Positions 9,042 to 18,397 of a stretch of 64,000 bases of DNA are shown in pieces (within the stretch, counting starts at the first letter, position 1; every line of letters starts with the position of its first letter). A program made the position numbers and the translations under genes. The notes beneath the pieces were generated by a model that ran no database searches, was not told the origin of the DNA, and saw only the letters and a list, made by a program, of their open reading frames with translations. The stretch comes from Oceanobacillus senegalensis (GTDB lineage Bacteria; Bacillota; Bacilli; Bacillales; Amphibacillaceae), in NCBI RefSeq assembly GCF_900176885.1, contig NZ_LT839648.1, forward strand, positions 121,222-185,221, in the 5' to 3' direction.

Positions 9042-9708
9042 GTAAGGATTTTTAGTATATCATATTAGTTTTGTTCCAGAGTAGAGACTTGAATTTGTGA
9101 ACTCTGTGGGTAAGGATTCCGACATATTTCTGCTATTAAATGGTAGTGGAGTTAACGTAACATACAAAGGAAATGGAAAAAATAGTGGATGAAGATCATT
9201 CAACTAAGTGATAATTCGGTAGTAGTTTTTAATTATGTCGAAATGTGAAGTAGAATCTTAATTTAAAAGTTATATAAAAATAGCAGCGTTTGTTTAAAGT
9301 TCCCATTTATTATTATATTGTATTATCAAAAAACTGATGATATACTAATAATGATAATAGTACCAATAATTGGAATAGTGTATCATTAATTAGTATAAAA
9401 TATAAATCAGAATCATAATTATTTATTAGATAATATTATTAATTTGGGTTATTGTGGGGAATTTGATTTAAAAAACCAATGATTCTTTTGAAGTTGCTAT
9501 AACCTATGTTTATGACGATTTCTTGGGATGGATATTTTGCAAAAGACTCGGAAGAAAATACTAATTTACTTAATGCAGCATGTAACGATATTAAGAATTA
9601 ATTATTACTAATAGCTTAAAAGCATTTTCATTGTAATCTTACGGAAAGCTGCTAATTTAAAAATGGTATATAAATATAGAATGTGTTGATAGACTGGAGA
9701 GATTATTA
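9042..9708 (+). other. gene-free interval with short coding relics
   Basis: No intact ORF. Around 9091-9192 one frame reads FVNSVGKDSDIFLLLNGSGV, which faintly recalls the second half of HPr-type phosphocarrier proteins. Around 9509-9600 another reads MTISWDGYFAKDSEEN and stops. Both are probably decayed fragments; the HPr resemblance is weak. The segment also holds the operator-like dyad at 9361 and presumably the promoter for the second IclR gene. Confidence 0.3.
9361..9375 (+). promoter_or_regulatory. candidate IclR-family operator (copy 2)
   Basis: TACCAATAATTGGAA has the dyad CCAAT-A-ATTGG and fits the consensus TACCRATAWAYGGWA except for the T at the ninth and tenth positions. It lies about 330 bp upstream of the second IclR gene, a possible autoregulatory site. 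It is weaker than the copies at 864 and 11269. Confidence 0.35.
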
Positions 9709-10467
9709 TTGAAACCTGATTCTATGCAAACAATCGATAGGGCTATGCTAATAATAAGGTCTTTCTCTGCTAAAGATAATGAGTTATCTCTAGCAGAATT
9801 ACACCGTAAGTTAGGTTTGTCAAAATCTAGCCTACAAAGAATATTGAATTCCCTAGTATTTCATGGACTCTTAGAGAAAGATGAAAAGAGAAAGGTGTAT
9901 AAACTGGGTATAGAATTATATTTTCTTGGTCAACTTGTAGAAAGAAATTCTCATCTGTTGTCCATTTCTAAACCATTTATGGAAGAATTACGTGATGAGT
10001 TGGGTGAATCTATAGCATTAAATATTCTTCATCAAAATGAAAGAAAGTGTATTGCTTATTTAGAAGGGAAACATGAACTTACAACCTTATCTTATGTAGG
10101 TCAAACTTCACCATTATATGCAGGTGCATCTGCTAAAGTCTTGTTAGCATTTTTGCCAACTGAAGAAGTAAATGGCATATTAGATGAAATAGTGTTTTCT
10201 CCTATCTCTAAAAATACAATTTTATCCAAAGAAAGATTAAAGAAGGAATTAAATAAAATAAAGGAAGAAGGATATTCTGTAAGTTTTGAAGAAAGGGTTG
10301 CAGGCGCATTTTCTATAAGTGCACCTATCTTTAATCGTTTTAATGAAATTATAGCAGCAGTCACTATTAGTGCACCCACAGTAAGGATAGACAATGAGAA
10401 GATTAAAGTATATATTAATCACGTTAAGATGACCGCAAACCTAATATCTAATCAATTAGATTATTAA
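9709..10467 (+). CDS. IclR-family transcriptional regulator 2
   Basis: A 252-residue IclR protein with HTH (SMQTIDRAMLIIRSFSAKDN, SKSSLQRILNSL) and effector domain (LSYVGQTSPLYAGASAKVLL, GAFSISAPIF). The sequence parallels the protein at 8212 almost segment by segment. The TTG at 9709 is preferred because CTGGAGAG lies 7 bp upstream; an ATG at 9724 is the alternative. It stands alone, between the first operon and the DctPQM genes, and is followed directly by an IS relic. It probably regulates the DctPQM/thiolase genes, the first operon, or both. Confidence 0.92.
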   Translation: MKPDSMQTIDRAMLIIRSFSAKDNELSLAELHRKLGLSKSSLQRILNSLVFHGLLEKDEKRKVYKLGIELYFLGQLVERNSHLLSISKPFMEELRDELGESIALNILHQNERKCIAYLEGKHELTTLSYVGQTSPLYAGASAKVLLAFLPTEEVNGILDEIVFSPISKNTILSKERLKKELNKIKEEGYSVSFEERVAGAFSISAPIFNRFNEIIAAVTISAPTVRIDNEKIKVYINHVKMTANLISNQLDY

Positions 10468-10496
10468 AAAGGCTGGGACAAAACCCAGTAATTACA

Positions 10497-10535
10497 AAGA
10501 GGTACCCTTTAATAACTTAGCGAGTACCTCTTTTT
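10497..10535 (+). terminator. hairpin with T-run
   Basis: AGAGGTAC pairs with GTACCTCT, followed by TTTT. It lies 30 bp after the second IclR stop, inside the left end of the IS relic, and can serve as its terminator. Confidence 0.6.
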
Positions 10536-11086
10536 ACATACAAAAGGACAACTATCACTGCAATTTGATAGAAAAGTCGAAGCATACAACAAGCAAATAC
10601 TAGAAAATGATGTTGGAAGTGAGCGAAAATATTTAAGTTCGAAGCGTAAAGCACCAAAGCAATATTGGAAGCAGTTCCAAGATTTTATCCTGCGCAAACA
10701 AAAATATCAAAATATATGGAGATTTTCGGAGATTGTAACAACTATTCAAAAACGGACACCGATGCCACTATTTTGGCAGTTCCGGGTTACGAAGGCAAAA
10801 GAAGGGACAACCGAGAAGTCTATATTAACGAAAAGTGGGAGTTTCAAAAAGAATATTTACGTACGAAGCTTTCAGACGAGAAACTGGTGAAAGTTACGGG
10901 AAGCGTAAAATAGATGTAGAACCAGTTTTTGGATTTTTGAAGGCTAATTTGTGCCACTTGCGTTTTTCCGTAAGAGGTAAATAGAAAGTTAAAAATGAAT
11001 TAGGATTTGCGCTTCTGACGGTACTTAAGGAAGTATATCGCCAGAAACAATAATCCAATAATAGAAGAAGGAAAAATTCTACAAAA

Positions 11087-11129
11087 AATGGTTCCAAGCA
11101 AATTTTAGTGCTTGGGACCATTTTTTTTG
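11087..11129 (+). terminator. hairpin with T-run at the right end of the IS relic
   Basis: TGGTTCCAAGCA pairs with TGCTTGGGACCA (one G-U), followed by TTTTTTTT. It would block transcription from the IS relic into the dctP region. Confidence 0.7.
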
Positions 11130-11268
11130 GCTAGTTATGTCCCCATTCCCTTTTATAACTAAACGGAATAGTTAAAAGACTGATTTTATAAAAGAGTCAG
11201 AAAATACTGTTGATTTTTTTAGTATTCTGAGTTAGTATTTAACTGTAATGTTATTAATTAGTATATCG

Positions 11269-11284
11269 TTCCATTTATCGGTAT
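11269..11284 (-). promoter_or_regulatory. candidate IclR-family operator (copy 3)
   Basis: TTCCATTTATCGGTAT on the + strand; its reverse complement ATACCGATAAATGGAA matches the dyad at 864-879 at 13 of 16 positions. It lies 56 bp before the dctP start, in the likely promoter region of the second catabolic unit. Confidence 0.5.
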
Positions 11285-11340
11285 GATATGCTGCAGATTT
11301 CTAATGAAGAGAAGTGACCTACTAAAAGGGAGGAATGTTT

Positions 11341-12435
11341 ATGAAGAAGTTTAGTTTTACAATTTTTAGTTTGTTTTTTATTTTAATGGTTTTAGTTGCA
11401 TGTAGTGATAGCTCTTCAGGAGAAAATGAAAGCGCAAACAATGGGTCGGGAACCGGAGCTGCTGGTGAAGTGTATGAATTGGATATTAATAATTGGCAGT
11501 CATCATCTCACCATTATGCTTACAATGTATGGGAGCCGTGGAAAGAACTTGTGGAAGAAAAAACAAATGGTCGTATTAATGTTAATATCCATCATGGTAG
11601 TGCCTTAGGAAAATCTTCTTCGGTATATCAAGATGTTAGTGGTGGGTTGTATGATGTTAGTTTAGTCGTTGCAAACTATTTTTACGATACAAATTTTTTC
11701 CCTTATACAATTGGAAATCTACCTTTTGCTTTTGAAGGACCGGAAGTAGCAGCAGATGTTTTAAAGGAATTTGGTGAAAAGTACGCAAATGAGGACTTGT
11801 CACAAGATATTATTGTTATGCCTCCGACTTCTACAGACGGATATGATTTGTTTTCAACTGAACCGATAAGAAGCATTGAAGACTTGGAAGATTTAAAAAT
11901 GCGAGTGAATGGTAAAAGTGAAAATGCTTTTGTTGAAGCATTAGACGGTGTTCCTGTTTCTCTATCAACAGAGGACACATACGAGGGGCTTGAGAGAGGT
12001 ATGATTGATACTGCATTTTATACCCCAATTGGAGCTGTTGGAATTCAGTATTATGAACCTGCACCTTACATTACGCAACTTGCAGTTTCAGTTACACCGG
12101 TAGTCCCTATTATGAACAAGGAATTTTATGAAAGTTTACCAGAAGACTTACAGCAAATATTCGATGAAGAGTTAAATCCAGCATTAACAGATCTTTTCAC
12201 TGAAAGTTATGTTACAGAATTAGAATCCTCTCATGAAGAGTTGAAAGAAGTAGTTGAGGGGCGTGGTGAGTTTATAACACTGGATGATACTGAATTTGAT
12301 AGATTTAGAGAATTAGGTAAGTCCGCTTGGGAAGCATGGATAGAAGATGCAAATAGTAAAGGATACGATGGGCAAGCAATGGTAGATGATTTTTTTAATA
12401 TATTGGAGGAATCTGATTATCCATTACCGTTTTAA
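11341..12435 (+). CDS. TRAP transporter solute receptor, DctP family
   Basis: Substrate-binding lipoprotein of a TRAP importer. The start at 11341 is chosen over 11335 because GGGAGGA abuts the earlier ATG but is 6 bp from this one. The N-terminus is a signal peptide with lipobox LVAC. The mature protein has DctP features, including SALGKSSSVYQDVSGGLYD and the LKMRVNG segment holding the conserved carboxylate-binding Arg. The matching small and large permeases follow. Substrate is probably an organic acid; no closer call is possible. Confidence 0.9.
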   Translation: MKKFSFTIFSLFFILMVLVACSDSSSGENESANNGSGTGAAGEVYELDINNWQSSSHHYAYNVWEPWKELVEEKTNGRINVNIHHGSALGKSSSVYQDVSGGLYDVSLVVANYFYDTNFFPYTIGNLPFAFEGPEVAADVLKEFGEKYANEDLSQDIIVMPPTSTDGYDLFSTEPIRSIEDLEDLKMRVNGKSENAFVEALDGVPVSLSTEDTYEGLERGMIDTAFYTPIGAVGIQYYEPAPYITQLAVSVTPVVPIMNKEFYESLPEDLQQIFDEELNPALTDLFTESYVTELESSHEELKEVVEGRGEFITLDDTEFDRFRELGKSAWEAWIEDANSKGYDGQAMVDDFFNILEESDYPLPF

Positions 12436-12488
12436 AATTATCATAAAAGGTTGTAGTTTTAGATTAGTTGCTTTGAATCGGTTAGGAG

Positions 12489-12995
12489 GTGATTGACCTG
12501 TACTTGCTAAATAAAGTTATTCATGGTTTAACAACTCTAACAAGATATATAGCTTTAACAACAATGACCTTAATGATGCTGTTTATCACTGTAGCTGTTG
12601 TTAGTAGATTATTTTTCTCACCTGTAATAGGTGATGTAGAAATTGTTCAATTAGGTATGGTTGTTCTTATAATGTGTGGATTAGCATACACCCAACAAGT
12701 TGGTGGCCACATATCTATTGAATTGGTGGTAAATAAATTTCCTGAAAAAGTACAACAATTTTGTGATATTGTAGCAAATTTATTTTCTTTAGTTGTAACT
12801 TTGATGATTGCTTATATATATTTAGAAGTTGCATTTAACCATAAAGATCATATGCAATTAAGTACAAATTTACTTGAAATTCCATATTATCCGTTTGATT
12901 TTATTATCGTTCTAGGATTTTTAATGTGGGGATTAGAATCTTTGTTAAAACTTATCAAGTCAATTATAGTAATATTTTCCTCACAAAACGAGTAG
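12489..12995 (+). CDS. TRAP transporter small permease, DctQ family
   Basis: A polytopic protein of about 165 residues with four predicted TM segments, as usual for DctQ. The start is uncertain. GTG 12489 lies inside the AGGAGGTGAT ribosome site; CTG 12498 has the best spacing (8 bp); TTG 12504 is the other option. All are in frame and differ by at most five residues. It sits between dctP and dctM, 15 bp before the latter, and acts with DctM in the membrane. Confidence 0.88.
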   Translation: MIDLYLLNKVIHGLTTLTRYIALTTMTLMMLFITVAVVSRLFFSPVIGDVEIVQLGMVVLIMCGLAYTQQVGGHISIELVVNKFPEKVQQFCDIVANLFSLVVTLMIAYIYLEVAFNHKDHMQLSTNLLEIPYYPFDFIIVLGFLMWGLESLLKLIKSIIVIFSSQNE

Positions 12996-13010
12996 AGAAG
13001 GAGGTTAGAT

Positions 13011-14318
13011 ATGGTGTCTGTTGAAATAGTAGGTCTGCTTGGGATAATTTTAATGTTCTTGCTTATGTTTTTACGGATTCCTATTGCTATTTCCATGGCA
13101 GTTCCGGCAGTTATAGGAATTCTTTATTTAAAAGATTGGAATACTTTAGCAACTGCAGTTGAGACAATAATCTGGGATCATAGCTTTAGTTATACGCTTA
13201 GCACTATTCCGATGTTCGTCTTAATGGGTGAATTATTATACATTTGTGGGATCAGTACAGAGTTGTTTACAACATTCCGACTATGGTTAAGCCGGATAAG
13301 AGGCGGGCTAGGAATGGCAACTATCGGATCATCTGCTGTTTTCGCAGCTGCATCTGGGTCTAGTTTGGCTAACACAGCAACAATGGGAGTTATTGCTTCT
13401 AAGGAAATGTTAAATGCTGGGTATAATAAGTCTATTACGGGTGGTTCAATAGTAGCTGGTGGAACGTTAGGTGTTCTAATTCCACCAAGTACACTATTTA
13501 TAGTTTATGGAATGATGACCGAACAATCTATTGGACAATTGCTAGTTGCAGGTATTATACCTGGAATACTACTTATGATATTTTACATGTTAACGGTTTA
13601 TGTAGTGATATTAATTAAACCAGGATGGGCTCCTGCCGCAAGTACAAAAGTAACTTGGAAAGAAAAATTTAACTCCTTAAAATCCACAATATGGGTTATA
13701 TTGTTATTTCTAATAGTAATAGGTGGGATGTATTTAGGATGGTTTAATCCTACAGAAGCAGCTGGAATTGGTGCTTTTACAACATTTGTAATTGCGTTAG
13801 TTAGAAGGAAACTTAACGTAAGGACATTTATTCAAGCACTGTCCGAGACCTTGAGAACAACTGGTTTTTTATTTGCCATTATTATTATGGCATTTATTCT
13901 TAATTATTTTTTAACTGTTACTAGAGTTCCACTTTTATTAGCTGATTTTCTTAATGGATTAACATTACCGTCGTTTGCTATATTTGCGATTATAATTCTA
14001 ATGTATATTTTATTAGGGGCTGTTATGGATGCGTTAGCTATGGTTGTCGTTACGCTTCCAATTATATTACCACTAATAAATATGATGGGATTAGACTTAA
14101 TATGGTTTGGTGTCATTATTGTTTTAGTGATGGAAATGGCAATGATTACACCTCCTGTTGGAATGAATTGCTTTGTGTTAAAGGGTGCAGCACCTGATTT
14201 ATCTTTAGAGGATATATTTAAAGGTACAATAATATTCACTATTCCAATACTTATTATGATTGCCATTCTATATTTGTTTCCACAATTAGCTTTATTCTTA
14301 CCGCAAGGAATGTATTAA
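13011..14318 (+). CDS. TRAP transporter large permease, DctM family
   Basis: A 435-residue polytopic membrane protein with the DctM hallmarks FAAASGSSLANTATMGVIASKEM and GTLGVLIPPSTLFIVYGMMTEQSIG in the first half, and a mirrored motif (MDALAMVVVTLPI, MAMITPPVGMNCFVLKG) in the second. The ribosome site GAAGGAGG lies 9 bp upstream. Completes a DctPQM importer. The gene-free 14319-14502 that follows shows no clear terminator. Confidence 0.93.
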   Translation: MVSVEIVGLLGIILMFLLMFLRIPIAISMAVPAVIGILYLKDWNTLATAVETIIWDHSFSYTLSTIPMFVLMGELLYICGISTELFTTFRLWLSRIRGGLGMATIGSSAVFAAASGSSLANTATMGVIASKEMLNAGYNKSITGGSIVAGGTLGVLIPPSTLFIVYGMMTEQSIGQLLVAGIIPGILLMIFYMLTVYVVILIKPGWAPAASTKVTWKEKFNSLKSTIWVILLFLIVIGGMYLGWFNPTEAAGIGAFTTFVIALVRRKLNVRTFIQALSETLRTTGFLFAIIIMAFILNYFLTVTRVPLLLADFLNGLTLPSFAIFAIIILMYILLGAVMDALAMVVVTLPIILPLINMMGLDLIWFGVIIVLVMEMAMITPPVGMNCFVLKGAAPDLSLEDIFKGTIIFTIPILIMIAILYLFPQLALFLPQGMY

Positions 14319-14502
14319 AGTTAGTTTGATTGAATAAGAGAAGAAATATTGTATTGTATCGTTCTACTATGGACATAATGAAGCATTTTGACTATGTTTT
14401 TTCGAATCAAACCTATAGGTAAATACTCGATATAGCAAATGAGGTGTATAAAATGAATTTGTAATCTTCAAATAAATTTGAAATGAATTGGAGGACTACA
14501 GA

Positions 14503-14684
14503 TTGAGTGTTCGGAAATGGTTGAAAGAAAATTTACCAGTTGGTGGCATGATTATAGAAATAGAAAGATTGATTTGGAAAAGTATGGTGGAAAAGGTGAA
14601 TACTCAATTCTTTGGTTTCTTCTACTGAAATCACTGTATCGTCAACATAAGTTCTTTAGCTTTCCAAGGTTTAAAGGTGATTAA
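14503..14684 (+). pseudogene. probable acyl-CoA dehydrogenase N-terminal fragment
   Basis: A TTG at 14503 with GGAGGA upstream starts SVRKWLKENLPVGG, resembling the N-terminus of one class of acyl-CoA dehydrogenases. The frame then shifts: the +1 frame reads WHDYRNRKIDLEKYGGKGE and stops at 14682-14684. The YGGKGE piece resembles the conserved W-KEYGG segment of the family. It is a short, frameshifted, deleted remnant. Family call is moderately uncertain. Confidence 0.4.
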
Positions 14685-14704
14685 ATCAGAAAAGGAGAGA
14701 GTGT

Positions 14705-15850
14705 ATGGGAAATAGAGAAGCTGTAATTGTAGAGGCTGCACGTTTGCCAGTGGGTAGAAGGAAAGGGGTTTATGCAGAGACAAGATCTGAGTATTTGTTG
14801 TCAACTGTTTTACAAGGGTTAGTAGAACGTTCTGGTATTGACCCAAAGGAGATTGAAGATGTTGTTGTTGGTTGCGTTACTCAGAACGAAGAACAGGGAA
14901 ATAACGTTTCCCGAATAGCAACCCTGATGGCTGGGTTACCTAAGGAAATTCCAGCCATGACAATAAACAGAAAATGTGGGTCCTCACAGCACGCTGTGAA
15001 TATCGCAGCTCAGGGAATTATTAGTGGTGATTACGATGTGGTTATCGCTGCTGGTATTGAAAATATGACACGGCATCCAATGGGTTCGGATAAAGTTCCT
15101 GAGCCAGAAGAATTACATGATTTATATGAAATTATACCCCAAGGAGAATCGGCTGATCGAATCGCTTCTAAGTGGGAAATTTCTCGGGAAGAACTGGATG
15201 AATATTCAGTTAGAAGCCATCAGTTGGCTGATAAAGCAACTAAAAAAGGTGATTTCAAGCGAGAAATCATTCCTATTGAAATTAAAAAAGAAGGTAAAAA
15301 AATAGAAGTAACTGAAGATGAGGGAATTCGTCCAACCTCATCCGTGGAAAATTTAGCATTATTAAAGCCAGCTTTTTCTGAAAATGGAAAAATAACAGCA
15401 GGTAATTCGAGCCAAATAAGTGATGGATCTGCAGGTGTATTAATTATGTCTAGAGAAAAAGCAGATTCTTTAGGATTAAAACCACGTGCGAAAATTATAG
15501 CTAGGGATGTTATTGGGTCAGATCCTACTATGATGCTTACAGGAACAATTCCAATAACACAACGAATATTAAAGAAAGCTAGTTTAACAGTTGAAGATAT
15601 CGATGTATTTGAATGCAATGAAGCGTTTGCATCCGTTGTTCTTGCCTGGATGAAAGAAATAAAACCAAATATTGAGAAAGTAAATCCACGAGGTAGTGCA
15701 ATTGCGCTGGGTCATCCGACGGGTGCGAGTGGGGCGAGGATTATGACCACACTTATTCATGAATTAGAGGATATGGATAAGAAATATGGCTTACAGGTGA
15801 TGTGTTGTGGTGGTGGAATGGCAACCGCAACGATTATTGAAAGAATATAG
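14705..15850 (+). CDS. thiolase (acetyl-CoA C-acyltransferase)
   Basis: A 381-residue thiolase that cleaves 3-ketoacyl-CoA with CoA. It has the nucleophilic Cys in NRKCGSSQHAVNIAAQ, the ECNEAFA segment, the NPRGSAIALGHPTGASGARI block with the catalytic His, and the C-terminal active-site Cys in QVMCCGGGMATATI. Length is full for the family. AAAGGAGAGAG precedes the ATG. It supplies the last step of the beta-oxidation-like route whose earlier steps lie at 903-3957; the dehydrogenase step between is represented only by the neighbouring SDR relic. Confidence 0.92.
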   Translation: MGNREAVIVEAARLPVGRRKGVYAETRSEYLLSTVLQGLVERSGIDPKEIEDVVVGCVTQNEEQGNNVSRIATLMAGLPKEIPAMTINRKCGSSQHAVNIAAQGIISGDYDVVIAAGIENMTRHPMGSDKVPEPEELHDLYEIIPQGESADRIASKWEISREELDEYSVRSHQLADKATKKGDFKREIIPIEIKKEGKKIEVTEDEGIRPTSSVENLALLKPAFSENGKITAGNSSQISDGSAGVLIMSREKADSLGLKPRAKIIARDVIGSDPTMMLTGTIPITQRILKKASLTVEDIDVFECNEAFASVVLAWMKEIKPNIEKVNPRGSAIALGHPTGASGARIMTTLIHELEDMDKKYGLQVMCCGGGMATATIIERI

Positions 15851-15864
15851 TTGGGAGTAATTGT

Positions 15865-16120
15865 ATGTTATTAGAAGGAAGTGGTAATTGTAACAGGTTC
15901 TGGAAGAGGTACTGGTCGTTGTACTAAGTATGGCTAAAAAGGTACAAAGCTTATAATTAATGATGTAGATGAAGATGTAGCAAATTCAGTAGTAAATGAG
16001 ATTGTGAAAGATGGAGTGAGGGCAGTTGCCTCGGTCGGAAGAGTTAAACCTAAAGATGCTAATAACTTAGTATATATAGCTTTAAAAGAGTTTGGGACAG
16101 TTAATGTTATCGACAATTAG
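15865..16120 (+). pseudogene. short-chain dehydrogenase/reductase (SDR) remnant
   Basis: After a frameshift near 15882 the frame reads VVIVTGSGRGTGR, a Rossmann TGxxxGxG motif, then meets an internal stop. It then continues GTKLIINDVDEDVANSVVNE, a run of decayed mid-domain sequence, and LKEFGTVNVIDN before TAG. This is the N-terminal half of an SDR; the catalytic Tyr-x-x-x-Lys half is missing. It lies 15 bp after the thiolase, so the operon once had a 3-hydroxyacyl-CoA dehydrogenase-like enzyme here (inference). Confidence 0.75.
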
Positions 16121-16175
16121 ATGATGAATCCATTTATTTGTACTTAAAGAATATTTTTGAAATGGGAGTGTTATC

Positions 16176-18266
16176 ATGGAAACAAAAACAGATAAACTTA
16201 GTTCTATGCTTTCCCCAAGGTCTATTGCAATTATAGGTGCTTCTGGAGATGAAAGAAAAATAGGTTATAAACCAGTTTCAAACTTAAAAGAAATAGGCTA
16301 TGACGGTAGTGTATTTCTAGTTAATCCTAAATACGAACAAATTGCTGGTTATCCATGTTATAAAGATATTGAGAGCTTGCCAACAAATATCGATCTCGTA
16401 TTAGTTTCTGTAAGTGCTGCAAATGTAATGGGAGTGTTGCATAAATTACGCGAACGTGCGGTAAGGAGTGTGATTATTTTAAGTTCTGGTTATGCAGAAG
16501 TTGGTGAGAAAGGAGCCCTTTTGCAACAGGAGATATCTGATTTTTCAGAAGAGAGCAACATCCCGATTTGTGGTCCGAATACAATAGGATTAGCTAATTT
16601 TAAAGAGAAATCGATTGCCTCTTTTTCAAGTTTGAAAGCTAGAGATTATGATCCAATAGCATTTGTAACTCAGAGTGGTGCATTAGGTACATTGACATAT
16701 ACGTTAGCAAATGAAATGGGAGTGGGTTTTCAATATTTTGTTTCTAGTGGAAACGAAGCAGGTGTAGATTTCTTTGATTATGTTAAATACTTTTCTACAC
16801 AGTCAGATATAAAGGTGATAGGTGGTTATTTAGAAGGTGCTAGAGATTTTAGTAAAATGGACCGTGCTTTAACAGCATGTGTTGATAATAATAAACCCTT
16901 AGTTTTAATGAAAGTAGGTAATTCTGAAAAAGGAGCCGATGCTGCGAGTTCTCATACAGCATCTATAGCGGGAAATGCTGAAGTATACAGAAGCTATTTG
17001 GAAATGAATAATGTTGTCCGAGTTTCAGATGAGGAAGAGTTAACTGATACATTAGCCATTTTTAATAAAACTGCTACACCAAAAAATCCTGGAGGAGTTG
17101 CAATTGTAACTCAGTCTGGTGGGGCCGGGATTATTATGTCAGATCAGTGTGAACAAAGAGATATTACCTTAGCTAATTTAACAACAGAAACAACTATGAA
17201 ATTAAAAGATACATTACCCGATTTTGCTTCGATTAAAAACCCAATTGATATTACGGCACAGGTTTCTCAAGAACCAAGTATAGTCGCTGATGCAGTTGAG
17301 ATTACATTGCGAGATAAAAATGTAGAATCAGTTATACTCTATTTACAAATGACAGATGATAAATTTCTACCAATTCTACCCAGATTATCAAAGATTGCTA
17401 AAGAAACAGATAAACGGTTAATCTTTTGTTGGGCTGGAATTATGCCAGAAACAAAAGCGGAATTATTTAAATATAAGAATATCTGTTGGATACCAAATCC
17501 GACAAGAACAATAAATGCATTGTCAAACGTTACGAAATATTATAATAGGCGTAGTTTAAATGTAAGAAGTGAATTAATTTCAAGAAATAAAAATGAAAGT
17601 TATTCTAAGTTAAAGGGTAAATTAAATGAATGGGAAAGTAAACAACTACTAAATCAGCATCATGTTTCAATTCCAGAAGGTAAAATGATTAACCAAATAG
17701 AGGAATTAAGAGAGAGTAATTTGAATTATCCATTAGTTATGAAAGCTGTTTCGTCTGAGATTGAACACAAAAGTGATTATGGCTTAGTTCAATTAAACAT
17801 TTCTACTTTTGATGAAGCTGTAAGTGCATATAAAATTATATTAAATAATAAACAAAAACATTGTAACAGTAAAAAATTAGATGGTGTCTTAATAGAAGAA
17901 ATGGCTCCAAAGGGGATAGAGGTAATCATTGGTGCGGTTCATGATAAATTCTTTGGACCATGTATTATGTTTGGTTTAGGGGGAATTTTTGTAGAAGTAA
18001 TGAAAGATGTTGTAGTTCTACCAGCACCCTTGAATCATAATCAAGCCATTCATATGATTCACTCTATCAAAAACTTTAAAGTTTTAGATGGAGCGCGAGG
18101 AGATGTGAAATATGATTTAGAAGCATTGGCAGATGTAATTGTTCATATATCAGAACTTTGTATGGATAAAAGTGATAGTCTAGTTGAGTTTGATATTAAC
18201 CCTCTAATTGTACATGAAAAAGGAAGAGGAGTTACTGCGGTAGATGCTTTTATTGTTGGAAAATAA
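16176..18266 (+). CDS. acyl-CoA synthetase, ADP/NDP-forming (fused alpha-beta)
   Basis: A 696-residue single-chain ligase of the acetate-CoA ligase (ADP-forming) superfamily. Domain order: CoA-binding Rossmann domain (SPRSIAIIGASGDERKIGY, about residues 10-110), succinyl-CoA-synthetase-like domains with SSHTASIAGNAEVY (catalytic phospho-His region), then a C-terminal ATP-grasp part (about 480-696; VMKAVSSEIEHKSDYG, GPCIMFGLGG, EFDINPLIV). It forms or conserves energy from an acyl-CoA. It gives the locus a second activation route beside the CoA-transferase. Ribosome site GGGAG is modest. Confidence 0.9.
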   Translation: METKTDKLSSMLSPRSIAIIGASGDERKIGYKPVSNLKEIGYDGSVFLVNPKYEQIAGYPCYKDIESLPTNIDLVLVSVSAANVMGVLHKLRERAVRSVIILSSGYAEVGEKGALLQQEISDFSEESNIPICGPNTIGLANFKEKSIASFSSLKARDYDPIAFVTQSGALGTLTYTLANEMGVGFQYFVSSGNEAGVDFFDYVKYFSTQSDIKVIGGYLEGARDFSKMDRALTACVDNNKPLVLMKVGNSEKGADAASSHTASIAGNAEVYRSYLEMNNVVRVSDEEELTDTLAIFNKTATPKNPGGVAIVTQSGGAGIIMSDQCEQRDITLANLTTETTMKLKDTLPDFASIKNPIDITAQVSQEPSIVADAVEITLRDKNVESVILYLQMTDDKFLPILPRLSKIAKETDKRLIFCWAGIMPETKAELFKYKNICWIPNPTRTINALSNVTKYYNRRSLNVRSELISRNKNESYSKLKGKLNEWESKQLLNQHHVSIPEGKMINQIEELRESNLNYPLVMKAVSSEIEHKSDYGLVQLNISTFDEAVSAYKIILNNKQKHCNSKKLDGVLIEEMAPKGIEVIIGAVHDKFFGPCIMFGLGGIFVEVMKDVVVLPAPLNHNQAIHMIHSIKNFKVLDGARGDVKYDLEALADVIVHISELCMDKSDSLVEFDINPLIVHEKGRGVTAVDAFIVGK

Positions 18267-18281
18267 TACTCTAAGTTTTAC

Positions 18282-18321
18282 GACAGAGGAAGAACTTTCA
18301 TCACTTTCTCTGTTTTCTTTC
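18282..18321 (+). terminator. Rho-independent terminator
   Basis: ACAGAGGAAG pairs with CTTTCTCTGT (G-U tolerated) and is followed by TTTTCTTT, just after the acyl-CoA synthetase gene. Confidence 0.6.
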
Positions 18322-18397
18322 TATACAAGGTTAGCATTTCACTTATCTACATTAGGATCCAATTCCTATAAATATCCTAGGGGGAGGAGGTAAATTG

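Larger units (their letters stand above)
10471..11145 (+). mobile_element. decayed IS1182-type insertion sequence
   Basis: The 3' part encodes, in frames broken by stops, RKIDVEPVFGFLKANL and RFSVRGK followed by NELGFALLTVLKEVYRQK, which is the C-terminal end of IS1182-family DDE transposases. The N-terminal two thirds are missing or scrambled. GGGACAAAAC at 10475-10484 and GTTATGTCCC at 11135-11144 look like imperfect terminal inverted repeats, giving a relic of about 0.67 kb. It is inactive. A strong hairpin, 11087-11129, sits inside the right end. Confidence 0.6.

Noticed and set aside
8989-9708. A complete HPr-type gene
   Set aside because: Only a short FVNSVGKDSDIFL-like stretch is visible, without the conserved His site; left as a relic note.
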